In this document: positions 23,036 to 35,168 of the stretch, one piece after another
Layout of the letters: each line of letters opens with the position of its first letter
Numbering within the stretch: the first letter of the stretch is position 1
Assembly: GCA_029379385.1 (NCBI GenBank)
Contig: CM055606.1
Location: 20,912,948-20,976,947 of the forward strand
Origin: Quillaja saponaria
Taxonomy: Eukaryota > Streptophyta > Magnoliopsida > Fabales > Quillajaceae
DNA length: 64,000 nt
Direction of reading: 5' to 3'
Position numbers and translations under genes: made by a program
Notes under the pieces: model-generated
Database searches by the model: none
Seen by the model: only the letters and a program-made list of their open reading frames with translations
Told to the model about the DNA's origin: nothing

Positions 23036-23626
23036 ATATACCGAGAATGGGTCAGAGCAATCAGTAGAATTGGCATGACATGAAATGGCATACGATGCTT
23101 AGATGACCTAGTCAATTTTTATCCTAAAATTTAGTACCAACTTCAACTGAGCTTGGTAGAATTGATTTATAATAAATTAAAATTCTTATACGAAATTCGG
23201 GCGTCCCAAATATTATTAAAACTAACACAAAAATCAACCAATAATCGTGTAGTTAAAACAATAGAGATTGCCGAGCCCCCAAAATGGAACCTATGCTGAT
23301 ACTGATCAATCGGATGCCACGATAAAATAGAATGCTCTCAAGCAAGTACACAAATATTACAAGGAAACATCTATCTGCAAGGATTGTATAACTTGCACAT
23401 AATGTGTTTCATAAATGCGTTTAGCCAGTAGATCCAACCTACATCTTTGTCAACAAATCATGAATCTTGGGGTGTCTCAAATCTTGTTGGAGTGTCGATT
23501 CCCATCATACAGCAAAGACCTGATATCAAAATTATAAGCAAAACAATCCCCTGAAGCATCACAAGAAGAAACCATGAGACAAATTGAGGTATTTCCATAC
23601 CCAACTGAAGAAGATAATAACAGTTC

Positions 23627-23652
23627 AGAGAGAGAGAGAGAGAGAGAGAGAG
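23627..23652. repeat. (GA)n microsatellite
   Basis: About 12 GA units within the intron before the last exon in block A. The matching place in block B (near 49322) is shorter and interrupted by AAAG. Confidence 0.85.
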
Positions 23653-25483
23653 TCCTCTAACTAATACATGTATGTATGTAGGCTCAATAAGAGCTACAAA
23701 ACTAATGGATGCAATTTACAGATATGACAAAACAATGAAAAGGAAAACTGAATATACACATAATAAACATCCAAGCAAACATTGAATCATATGCCGAGAA
23801 CACACTTTTGGTGTGACACCAACATTGTTTTGGCTATTTAGATCAACATGGTTTTCACAGTCAAAATTAATTGAAAAGGATAAAATACCAATAGTTTTTA
23901 AATTCCTAAATGCTAATAAAAGAATTTCAGCAAAACTAGATGAAACCAAATTTCCAATTTCATAAAATAAGGACATGAAGCTCCAAAACAAAGACATTAT
24001 GAAGATAACATGATAGTGTATACCTTGCACGGCTAATATTGAACATATTTTCATATTTTGAAATAGTTGAAAGTTAATGTAGAAACAGGTAGCAAACAAC
24101 ATCATGTTGTTAATAAGTAAAACCATGGCATTTATAACTAGAACAATCACTCAGGCTGCCAGATATTAATCAGATCGTATTTGAAAGAAGATATCTCTAC
24201 TCTACATGGGAAAATGCCACACAAACACGTCCTTGAACAAACATGTCCTTGGAAGATGCCCAGTCACAGAACACGTAAAAGGTCACTATTAGCTATATCT
24301 TATGTAATGGAGCAGAAGTAGCTTACAACCAAGACTCCCTCTAGCAGAGATGATTTAATCTGGCAGACCTCATCACAGAATGTGGAATTGGCTGACCCAT
24401 TTCCATTAGCACCTTTGGCTAGAAATCTTTCTAGTTGCCTATAGGAAGAATACTGAACTGATCGAAAGGGAACTGAAACATAGAGAACAGCATATTTTAC
24501 CCCAGACTGCTCCACAGAACTGACGAGGTCAAGAAAATTTCACCTGCATGTTTTTAATGAAAGCACGCGCATACACATGCAATATATATACAATTAGAAT
24601 TCATCAATCAGAATAACCATGTTGAAGAATTGCACTAGACATACTTTCAGAGAGTTTCGCGGGATGAGAGCACTGCTGCAAAATACAACTAAATCAGTTT
24701 GCTCCTCGTGTCTCTCTTTCATCCTCAAAACCAAATATTCCTGTTTATAACAGCCAACAGGTAAATGATAGCATCAAATCAGCTTATAGTAAAGACCTAA
24801 AACTCCATAATGAGTCATACACCATGATTATATGGGCTTACTTCAACTGAACGGAAAGCTGCAATCTTATTATTATTTCCATCCTCTATGGAGCATGACC
24901 CGAACAGTGCCACATTGCTCATTCCTAAACCATGTCCACAAGTTTCTGCAAACCCCAAAACCAACAAATTTTCCATCGTCTCTTTTTCCGATGCCGAAAC
25001 ATAGGGGAACGCCATGGAAAAGTTTGATCCAGTGAAAGAGGCCTATTCACAAGAATATAAAGCACTAAATCAGAACCTGATGTAGCACCAATTGATATTT
25101 TTCATCCGAAAAGGGACAACCAAGACTATTATCTCAAGCTTCATAACAATGTAGTACTAGGGTCATTATATACTCCCTGAAAAACCCTAATGACATAAAA
25201 GGTAAATTTAGAGTTCTAATAAAAAAGAAACCCTGAATGACATAAAGATAAATCAAGAATCTTAATAAAAGAAAAACAAATAACTCGTAATAATACTAAA
25301 ATACTATTAATTTATCCCTGATTCTAATATTACATATTTAAAATAAAATAAAATCATAAATCATAAATCCTACTATTACGTTCTTCATCATTCTCCCCTA
25401 GTTGGAAAAAACTCGTATTCGAGTTTTAAATTAAATGAGAATGAGAAGCTTATTAATCAAATCCTGTAGTAAGGTCGGAAACC

Positions 25484-25680
25484 ATTGTTGTCAAAATCAA
25501 AAGTTAACACGCAAGATCGTACAATCTTACAATCTCACATATATCCCAAACGAGTTAAAAAGTGTCAAAAATCGTAATTTGGCAAGATTGAAGCAAGATT
25601 TTTAGGATTAGATGTAAGATCGGTCTGATTTTACCAATCTTGAAAAAGGTCATTATAGGCTATTTTTGGGGGTTGAATTG
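25484..25680 (+). repeat. Dispersed repeat, family TTGTCAAAATC (copy in block A)
   Basis: The run ATTGTTGTCAAAATC, ACACGCAAGATC, GATTTTACCAATCTTGAAAA recurs in block B at about 51246-51430. An inverted relative sits at about 34480-34660 (GATTGGTAAGATTGGACCGA to GCGATTTTGACAATCATGG). Three copies in one window make it a dispersed transposon-like family, probably non-autonomous; I cannot assign the superfamily. Confidence 0.55.
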
Positions 25681-28600
25681 GTTTTTTCTAACATAAGGCT
25701 TCTATAGACCATTCTAGGAACTCAACCCAAGACCATTACAAAAACATTTCCGTCTTGAACCTCTAACTAAAGAAAAATAAAAGTTTTACCTTTTTTTTCT
25801 TTTTTTTTCCTTTTTCAACTCAATTTTTAGTAAATAAAAAAAATAAAAAAATTCAGTTATTTCTTTTTCTTTTTGCTATCTTAGAATCTGAATCACAGTT
25901 TTTAGAAATATTATTTAAATTATTATCAAGGCATATGTAGCTAATTACCTATCCTAGAAAAAAATAAACTAATTCCTAAATTATCAATGCATGGGAATTT
26001 ACAATCTGTATAGTTGATTTACTGTTTATATATTTTTGGTCATAGTGTGATAAAGTCGGTCAAATACAAGTGTACGGTTAGATGAAGGTATAAGAAATTT
26101 ATACAGTCTTCGGTCTAAAATAATGTTGCCCCTCCCTCCATAAGACTGTTTCTCTTCCACCCTGAAGGAAGAGAAAGAAGACAAGGAAGAACGAACGGGC
26201 TTTCATACCAGAAGCAATAAAAACATTGGCGGTGGGATACAGGGTGACACTGCATCAATGACCCTAATGTGAAAACTACTAATTCAATCAGGATAGGTTC
26301 CATGCAAGAATGCTGCAGCCTTTGGTGTAGCTTGTTATTTGGTGAGGAGTGGACTCTTCAGACTGTATGGCTTCTTGGGGCATTGATCTAGTAATGACGG
26401 AAATACAAACAACAACCTGCTTGCTTTCTTCAGATGTATTTACATTGGCTCTCTATCCATCCCCTCTTTGCTATACTGCAGTCATTGGATTTATTTATAT
26501 ATTGAACTTTAGATTCCGATCTTAGCCTTGGTTGCCTTAACTGGACTAGCATCAAACCCAAGGCCTATTTAGGTGTCTGGTTAGGTGGTAGAGAAACCAA
26601 ATGTCCTTTCTAAATTGACGTAAACCTGTTTGTATCTTAACATAACATATAACAATTATAAAGAAATTTACAAAAATATTAGAAAGTACCAAAAAAAACA
26701 TGTAGAAATGTTTGGATACAATAAGGTTGAACATGCTTAACCTTTTTTCTCTCTTCTCTTTTTTCCCTCAAGCAAAGGTGTCTTATTCGTCAGGTTCTTT
26801 GTCAAACGATACCAAGTCAGGCCTAGGTCTTACACCTATGACATTCTTCCCCACTTAAAAGATTTTGACGTCCCCATTGACCTATGATACAATATGCTCC
26901 ATCACACAGCTCTCTAGGTAATGCAATGTTTAGATTGCAGCCACAGTAAGCACAAATGCAATTTATGCAAACTATGATTTAATTCGTTTGTTCTTGTCCG
27001 ACTACCTCTAAACAAGTTGGGTTAGGAATCACATGCCTATACATTCTATAATCAAGCTACTTCAATATAACACTAGATACAACCCTGAAAATAACAAAAT
27101 TATCAACATTGACCTCTCACCCAGTGGATTCAGCCAAACTCAATCATTACCTCAAATATCTCTTACAATAACTTGACATCCTACGTTCAGCTAGCTTCCA
27201 AAATTACCTCAATGGAAACGGCTTTCTAAATGACCACAAACTTGGTCTTACAAATTAGGTGATTCCTCCATTCAAGACTTGGCCAAAAATCCACGGATTG
27301 GATCTCAACCACTAAATCATCACTCTACATATGAACTTAGCATCTAAAAGACTTCCAGATCACACAAATTTCACCAGGTACTAAACAAACTTAGATTACT
27401 CATGATCACTGCTAAATATCAAATGCTTCAAGAGTAGGACACTTGAAAAACTTCATGATAGAATGTCTCGTCCTTGACTTGTCACAATACTCACCTGAGA
27501 TGGATCCATTTGGAAACCCTGTGAGATGAGTCTCATTCAATAACTTATATTCTATACACGACATCTCCTTTTATCCCAAATGAAGAGATCTTTTGCTATT
27601 TTTTATTTTTGTATACAAACCAGTGAGTTTAGAACACTAAATGTTTCTTCTTGAAGGCTAGAACTTGTAATGCCACCCTTTATTCTAGCGCTTAAAGCAG
27701 ATATATTCCACTGGACCAACCATCAGTGGGAACCAAGTAGTTCTTCGTAGCATTAGTTGTAAGAAATAAAAAATAGTATCAAAACATATAGATATGCTCT
27801 GCCAAGTTTTTCTACTAGCTGGACAAAATTAACGAGAGAAGATGAATTCAAAACCTGCAGCCACCTCAGTCCATGGTAGTAGTCTTGTAACTTCTAAGCC
27901 AAAACACATTAAGGGAAATTTTACTAGCAAATGTTCAATGCATGAAAAATTGAGAAGGCTTCGGAGATCTTATATCCACTCCACTCTGCCTGAAATGAGG
28001 TACAAGGAAAGTTTGATGATTTCAATCTTCAGGCAGTGCAAGCAAGGTTAAAGTAAGGGGGCTCCACTCTAAACCCATCCTGTAGCCATCCTATCCTTTG
28101 TTCACATCATAGTTTCAGCTCAACTACAACATAAATTCTATGCTTTAACAAAGTTACCATCGCACTTGTAAGGTTATGCTAAAATTAAACCTAGTAGAAG
28201 ATTTATAATGTTACGGAAACTGGTTCGTAAATTCTCATTTTGGTAATAGCTGCATTTGTATCGTGGACCGATATAGATTCAATTATATCATGCTGGAAGA
28301 TAAAGGCAATCTGATGAAGACAATTGTAACATGAGAAGAGAATGCGTACAGATTGAGGTAAGGCGCCCATACAAATGCCGGCAACGCGAATCCCCAAGGA
28401 ATCACAAGAAGTAAAGCAACCAATGGCACCACCATCGCATTAGCCACTACCTTCATCCTGATCCTATAGCACAAATCCAACTAGAAAAAAGAAAAAAAGA
28501 AAAAAAGAAAAAAAGAAATCAACACGGTAGGAGAAAGCAGATTTTGATGAGATTGTAGAAGGATAAGCAGCACAGAAAATAATTATGGATCAGAAATATA

Positions 28601-29236
28601 TGGATACAAGATTTGACCGTGTTTCATTTATCATTAAGACCATATCAAATTGAAGTACATGCAGGTCATCAAAGAGATCGCAAGTCTTCAAAAACAAAAA
28701 TGAAAAACTCGGAACCAGGATATGCAATTGAAATAAATGAAATAACAAGAAGAAAAAATTTAGTATTTTCTGGGAGAGAAGAAAAAATTTAGTATTTTCT
28801 GGGAGAGGGACTTACTTAAGAAACGGAAAGCTAGCGATAGGGTCTGGAGGCTCAATTACCAGATACAATCCAAAATTTGACGAAACAAGTAAGGAAAAAT
28901 TTATCTCTTCCTTCTTTTTCTTCTCGTCGGAGGTCCAGAAAACGAAACTGGTTGAATTTTTATTTTTTCGGCCTGAAATGGCTGAACTGAAGACGAAGAA
29001 GCTGAAGCATGGATCAAATCTATCTTATCTTATTTAATAAAGGCCCCGTCGTTGGTTCGTAAGTTTTGCTTTTCTTTTATCTTCTTCTCTTGTGTTGGAC
29101 TAGATAGATTAGCGGGCCTGACCCTTCATTGTTGTAGTTCAAATTGACCTGTTTGACACAAGAACCAATAATATTTTGTAATGTACTAGCTGGAGTCCGG
29201 CCCAATCAATCCAGACCAGCGTTGGATTCTGACCAT

Positions 29237-30139
29237 TATCTATTGAGAGAGAATTTTTGTCTTTTTAACAAAATTTTTATATTATTTCATATCTAAAAAT
29301 ATATACAAAATAAATAAATATAAAATAAAATAATTAACTGTCACTACCAAACAATAAAGTAGAATAATTATTACATTCCAATGTATTCTATTTTCATTTC
29401 CTTTCTCATTCCAATTCTATCAAAATTATTCCTGCGTACCAAACTAGTCCTAAAAATAGTAAAACTATACACCTCACTGTTATAGAATTGGCAAAAACAT
29501 AATTATACAGATAAACAAATTTATATATTCAATCTTATATGATAATACATCAAACAAGTCCCTAACAATGTTGCATAGGATGCTCTGAAAATTTAGAAGA
29601 ATTTTTTCTTTTCTTGTCATAGTAGGTTAATTGGTTCTAGCAATTGACTAATCTTATTAATTAATATGTCTAGCAGTTAGCATGGATCACAGAGATCTAC
29701 TCCATCCTATTTGCAAAGCGCTGCAGAAAATACTACTAAAATTAGTCTAAAGTCTAAAAGCATGCTCATTGATTAACATCTGTTTACTCTTGTTTGGTAG
29801 CTTGGCATGAATAACTTTGCAGAAAGTTTGCATTCTAAGCTTTTCCACAAATGATTGAAGACACCAACCAAGCTGATTAAAGGCGAGGATCCATTCAATT
29901 CTAAAGGTCATGGTTGCCTCTCTGAAATTTGTTGAACCTCAAAGATTAAAAGGCAACAAAACATGTGGGGATAGTGGCACCTGGAATATGTAAAATTGGA
30001 ATGTAGCAATCCTTGTAAAAGATAACTGATTTAGGTCTACTAACTACACTCCAATGCCTGATGGCAAATCGTTTAACACTCTGAAATCCATGTACTACAA
30101 GGCAAAAGCGAAGCACAATCATGCAATCACGCATTTAAA
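29237..30139. other. Spacer between block A and the AKR2-like pseudogene
   Basis: AT-rich DNA that would contain the 3' flank of the AKR2-like gene. No ORF or element is supported. Confidence 0.4.
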
Positions 30140-31399
30140 TCATAAGAAGGCATCCTTCTCAAGTAGCTTTATGACCTCATGTTGGTTGTTCAGCTTGGCA
30201 ACATCTATAGGAGACTTTCCGTCCATGTTCTGGAGAGTACTGCAAACAAAATGAAAAGCAAAACAAGATAAACAAAGAAAGTATAGTTAAAAGCCAATAA
30301 AATACAGATAAAAATTACGTCAATGGAGTTTCAGTTTAGTGGCAATCTTTTTCCTCAACGATGGTAAAAGGTGACAAAAGGTTCCAAGTCCACCAAGTGC
30401 ATTTTAGTACATTTCTTAATATTAATAAAAGAAAGGAATAAAGAAAGGGGTGCAGATAGGCTGTTGACTTACACTGCCGCGCCATTTGCAAGGAGAAGGG
30501 CCACGCACTCCTTCCTTCCATAACCAGCTGAGTAATGAAGTGCAGTATTCTTATTCTTATCTAAAGCATCCACTCCTGCTCCAGACTTGAGGAGGACTTG
30601 AGCACACTTCACCTCGAATAAAATGAAGTAGGTAAACAAATGATGTCGACCCCAACTGCTTGAGATTCAAGGCTTAGTTGAGCTGAGTCGAGGTAAACAA
30701 ATGATAATAATCATATCAGTCATCAAATCTTTATATTGCATTTCAAAAATTATTCCTAAGAGATAAATGATCATATATCACATCCAATTGTAACATTCAC
30801 ACACAATAAAACTACACCTGAAAAATTGTGTTCGTTTGAGTGGCACCCATATCTAAACTGAAATTTGGCATGCATATAAACATATGGAAAAAAACCTTGT
30901 CCATCCTGATAAACAAAAAAATTAATACTTATTTTATATATTCAACCCAGATATGTATTGTCCAAGCCAGGTCTAAAGTTCTTCAGAGCATGTTATGTAT
31001 GTGTCCAACACTGAAATATAACATCCTTTTTATTTGCCAGAACCTACGGATGCATATTTGACATGATCATTTCACATACATGTTCAAATTAAGGCTAGAA
31101 TATACAACTTTGCCATATAACTGGCAGTGAGATCAACCTATGTGCCTGACAAGACAAAAGGTATGTTTTATAACAGGAAAGAAGCACACAAGTGAGCTTG
31201 ACATACCTCCCCATATCCACAGGCGAAATACAATGCTGTCCTTCCCTCGGAATCTTCTTCGTCTTTGTCAGCACCAGAGGCTAATGCATTTTCAAACCCT
31301 AATCAATAGAGCAAGGAATTCAAATTATTGAAATAAATCCTATAAATGAATTAAAGGCATAATTCATACATTTTCTACATTGGAGCTTTAAAATTTAAC

Positions 31400-34300
31400 T
31401 GACATAACCAACAGTGTTTAAAAATAAGGAAATTTCACAAACAATTTTACTATCTATTCTTCCCCTGCGACAAAATTTTATACATGTCCCTCTATTGACA
31501 CCATCTATTTACGAGTTAAAATTGTAGAATATTCTATGATGTCCAAAACACTCACGGGAATAATTTCTCAAGTTATAATTGAGTTCGCTTTTGGTTCCCT
31601 TTTTCCTGATAGTTATGAGGGACGGTGAACCTTGTGGGATTTAGTGTTTGGACTCTTTAGGATTGTTTGGGTGATGTCCAGTACCGTTATGGATCTTCTT
31701 TTTCGCTTGCATAAAATGGAAGTGTGTCTGCGTGGGAGACTGCTTTGTGCATAGACAATGGTTAACATCATTTAACAGCCCCAGGTTTTTTTCTTCTTAC
31801 TCTCCCCTCTGCCATTCTTGTTCCCTTTTTCCTAAATTGTTGTCTTTGCCCTGTTGAAATTACCGGATGTTTCAAGTTCAATCTTTCAAGAGCATGAATA
31901 AATTAATTTAAATCCCACCATATAAGCATCTGCTTCAAGGAACAAGATCATATACCATCTCAGGAGGGTAATATGTCTTGGTTTTATGATACAGATATGG
32001 TGGATGCCCGAATTACAAAATGTTAGATGTAATTAAGCAAATGATGCAGTTTTACAATTCACACCTTAGCTTAAGCGACTTTGAGGATGCGGTAGCAGTA
32101 CCTGAGTTCTAGCACTTGTCAACAAGTTTGGCCCACCCAATATTTGGGGAGCATTAAGTCCATGCCAGGGGAACATCTACGTCTCTAACAACTTAAATGA
32201 CCCATTGGCAGATTTTTTGAGACATTTTTTAGGAACAATAGAAAAAACTTTTAATACAATATATTGACATATAGTTCCCTTTGCTATAACCTGAAAACTA
32301 AAGGAGTTCAGTGCAATGAAACACTACTAGTTGCATTTGCATGAAACACTTTTTGACTTCCCATTTTTTATTGTACACTAAACAGAAGCCAAAGAAAGAG
32401 GCACTAAGCTTGCATAATGATTAGTATTTTATCAGACACCGGCTCGGGAAAGGCAGACGTTTTCAGGGAAAAACTTGAAGAGTCTTGGGGAATCAACAAA
32501 ACTATTTCAGTTATATGCACAGAAAAAGTGAAAAGCTCAAGAGAGAAAACACATGAATGTGGTAGAGTACTGTGACATATACACTAATGAAGAAAGCAAG
32601 TTTAGATACAGGTAAAAATCCTGTGAACTTTCAGAAATTGTTCCTAATCATCAAAGACATATTTAGAGGGAGCAATTGGGTTTTTGAGGTGGTATTTTTT
32701 GTTCTTAGCAAAAAAGAGAAAAAGAAAAGGGGTGGTCTTTTTGTCTTTCAGGTGAAGACATGGTTACTAGAACAGAAGGATTAACAGATGAGGAAGATGA
32801 TGATGTTAAGGGTGGGTATACTGGAACGAGGATGAGTCAATTATTGCTGAGAATTTTGCCCCCTTACCCCAAAGAAAGAAGAAGAAGAAACTATTGCAGA
32901 ATTGTTAAAATTGTTGCGATGCAGGAAAAGAGAATACAGAGAATAGATTTACAGCCAGCAGTATTACTGTTCAAGCCACCGTAATGGAGTATCATTTCAG
33001 TATTATAATATTTTTAGTAGCCACTGGCACGTGATCTTTTTAATGAATTTGGATGGCTTAGATTAAAAGGAAATCTCTGTAATCAAGTCTGGGATTAGAG
33101 ATTGGTTGTAGTTCTCTATTACGATAGCCTTGTAAGGCAGAATTCCGACAGCAGTCTATCATTATATTTCACACGTAAATCTTAACAAGTGTGGAGTAAA
33201 CTTTATAGTGTTTAGCTTTTCTATAAATGGAAGGCTCAAACCTAGAGAAACTATTTATAGACCCCCACCCTTGCAAATATGTTACCTCGCTTTTGCCGAA
33301 TAGAGTCAAATTGAAAATCGCTAATGAACATTACAATTTAAACATGGATTCCTAGAATCACCCCACGATCCTTAATACAGCTTAAAATTGACCTGAAATT
33401 CTTATATTTGCAGGAGTTTGAACGCTTACCATGGAAGTATCCATCATCTCGAGGTCTCTACAAATTTCGAAGGAAATGAGAAAAAATTATTTGCCAAATA
33501 TTTATGTGGTAACTTAATTGGAGAAAGGTGGCAATTCTTTCTCCCCATAGATCTGTCCCTATCATAGATTTACCACAGCCTGTGTTGCACCACATCACTG
33601 TAAGAGGTCTTAGTCTTCAAAAGAAAATTTCCCTTCCTGTCAACCATGCCTTCAAGTCTGTTGACAAGAAACACTGCAATTCGATGCGAAGACTCAAACT
33701 TGTATGTAATGCAGTTTGGACCACTGCCGAATAGAGTTCAAGCTCCCAGGTAATAGGTTAGAGAGAAGACCTACACTTGCCTCGATCACAGCCATGGAGG
33801 ACAGAGAGGGAACTGGGCTCGAAAATGAATGGAACCGAGTAGAGAAAGATATCCTATCAACAACCATCATCTCACTGGCAAAACCAGTCACTGGCTAACC
33901 CTTCTGTTGCTACCAACAAGTCAAGCATATGAGAGTGTAGGTCAGAGGAGAGATAGTGGCTAGGGTTTCATCATATTTGTTAAGAGAGAAATTGGGGTGA
34001 CTAGATCTTCTTGGATTTGACAGAAAAAATTCATATATTGTAAGGATTAAAACAATAAGCCGGCTACATATTGTAAGCTATCATGCTCATAGATAAATGT
34101 AGTAATTAGTTTAATTTATCATGCTCATAGATAAATGTAGCAATTAGTTTAATTTTTCTAGAAGAAGTAATTAGGTATCATAATCCGGGTTATAAAATAA
34201 TAATATAAATAATATTTATAAAAGCCGTGATTCAAATTCAAAGATAGCAAAAAGAAAGTAATAATCGATTTTTGCTAGAAAGTGAGTTAAAATAGAAAAT

Positions 34301-34480
34301 ATAAAGAAAGTAAAAGAAAATAAAGTTTTACTTTTACTTTTCTTTGGTTGGAGGTTCAAAGTGGAAATGTTTTTCTAAGAAATTTTCGACTGGAAGAGCA
34401 TAATGGAGTTGTTTACTGAGAGAGATTGAGTTGCAATCTAAGAAAGTGAGAGGAAGATGGAGGTGGGAAAACAACCCATA
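31400..34480. other. Long AKR2-like intron, unclassified repetitive DNA
   Basis: No gene found. Open readings at 32572-32984 (plus) and 33528-33898 (both strands) have mixed, low-information content and no domain. A 43-base near-repeat (ATCATGCTCATAGATAAATG) occurs twice at about 34080 and 34120. Part of 33.0-33.3 kb (TATAAATGG near 33222) has an LTR-like look, but I could not find its partner. Confidence 0.3.
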
Positions 34481-34779
34481 ATGACTTTTTTCAGGATTGG
34501 TAAGATTGGACCGATCCTATCATACTTACAATCTTATATCATATCCTACTGATCTTACTTCGACATTGCTAAATTGCAATTTTTGACATGAATAAAATTG
34601 TTTGGGTAAGTGAGATAGTACAATTTTACATGTCAACTCGCGATTTTGACAATCATGGTAAATTATAATTAATAAAGCAGGTTATCATAATTGCAAGTGA
34701 CTGTAATTAATGAACAAAATCGCCAAACCAAAAGCTGTCGGCTTGGGGTAGATGAGTTCATATAATTAGGGCTAGAATT

Positions 34780-34930
34780 CGAATTAAATAACTTTGAATA
34801 GTGCACTATTCGAATTCAGATTCAAATTTCTATACTCGAATTCGAATTTCATTTTGAATATTCAAATTCAAATTCGTATTCGTATTCTATTTTGAATATT
34901 CAGATTCAAATTCAAATTAGATAAAATCGT
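34780..34930. repeat. GAATTCGAATTC-type simple repeat
   Basis: Dense, irregular runs of ATTCGAATT and ATTCAAATT, self-complementary and thus hairpin-prone. The stretch begins just after TTAGGGCTAG, similar to hAT ends in this window, so it may be the subterminal part of a decayed hAT-type element. Confidence 0.4.
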
Positions 34931-35168
34931 AAATTTGAATAAAAAATTCAAAATATTTAGGGTATTTTGGTTAAAATTTTTTTTTTATTTAAATTTATTA
35001 CTGAAAAATTCATTATTTTGAATAAGTTATCACTACTTTAACTTAGATCATAAAAACAAAATTTTCTGCTTTAATAAAAAGAAGATTTTGCAAACTTGTC
35101 CTAAAAATATAGTATGAGGGAGATAGGCTTAGTTGGTTCCTATGTTGGGATGTGGTATGTTTGAAGTA

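Larger units (their letters stand above)
23458..28456 (-). pseudogene. Broken copy of the Ac45/VOA1-like membrane protein gene
   Basis: Counterparts of exons 1 (28456-28350), 5 (25042-24842), 6 (24740-24645), 7 (24543-24327) and 8 (23550-23458) of the intact gene in block B are present and in order. Exons 2, 3 and 4 are absent. Exon 1 lacks 12 bases after the signal peptide. Exon 6 is 96 instead of 97 bases and exon 7 is 217 instead of 218; each has a single missing base that shifts the frame, and together they do not restore it. The last exon, encoding the membrane segment and the GIDTPTRFETPQDS tail, is intact. A normal product is not possible; a short transcript from the retained promoter could exist. 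Confidence 0.88.
22303..29236. repeat. Segmental duplication, block A
   Basis: This 6.9 kb block is collinear with block B (about 47975-57415) in the same orientation. Matching runs begin at GGTACCATCAGTCAACGTTA and end near the GGATTCTGA at about 29230. It holds a broken copy of the Ac45/VOA1-like gene. Against block B it lacks about 2.4 kb (B 51.77-54.21 kb), replaced here by about 110 unrelated bases at 26.0-26.11 kb. The 25.1-28.2 kb part between exons is transposon-like DNA shared with B. Confidence 0.9.

Noticed and set aside
32572..32984. Pair of ORFs with charged content in the AKR2-like intron
   Set aside because: No domain and no family resemblance; composition follows local AG-rich DNA.
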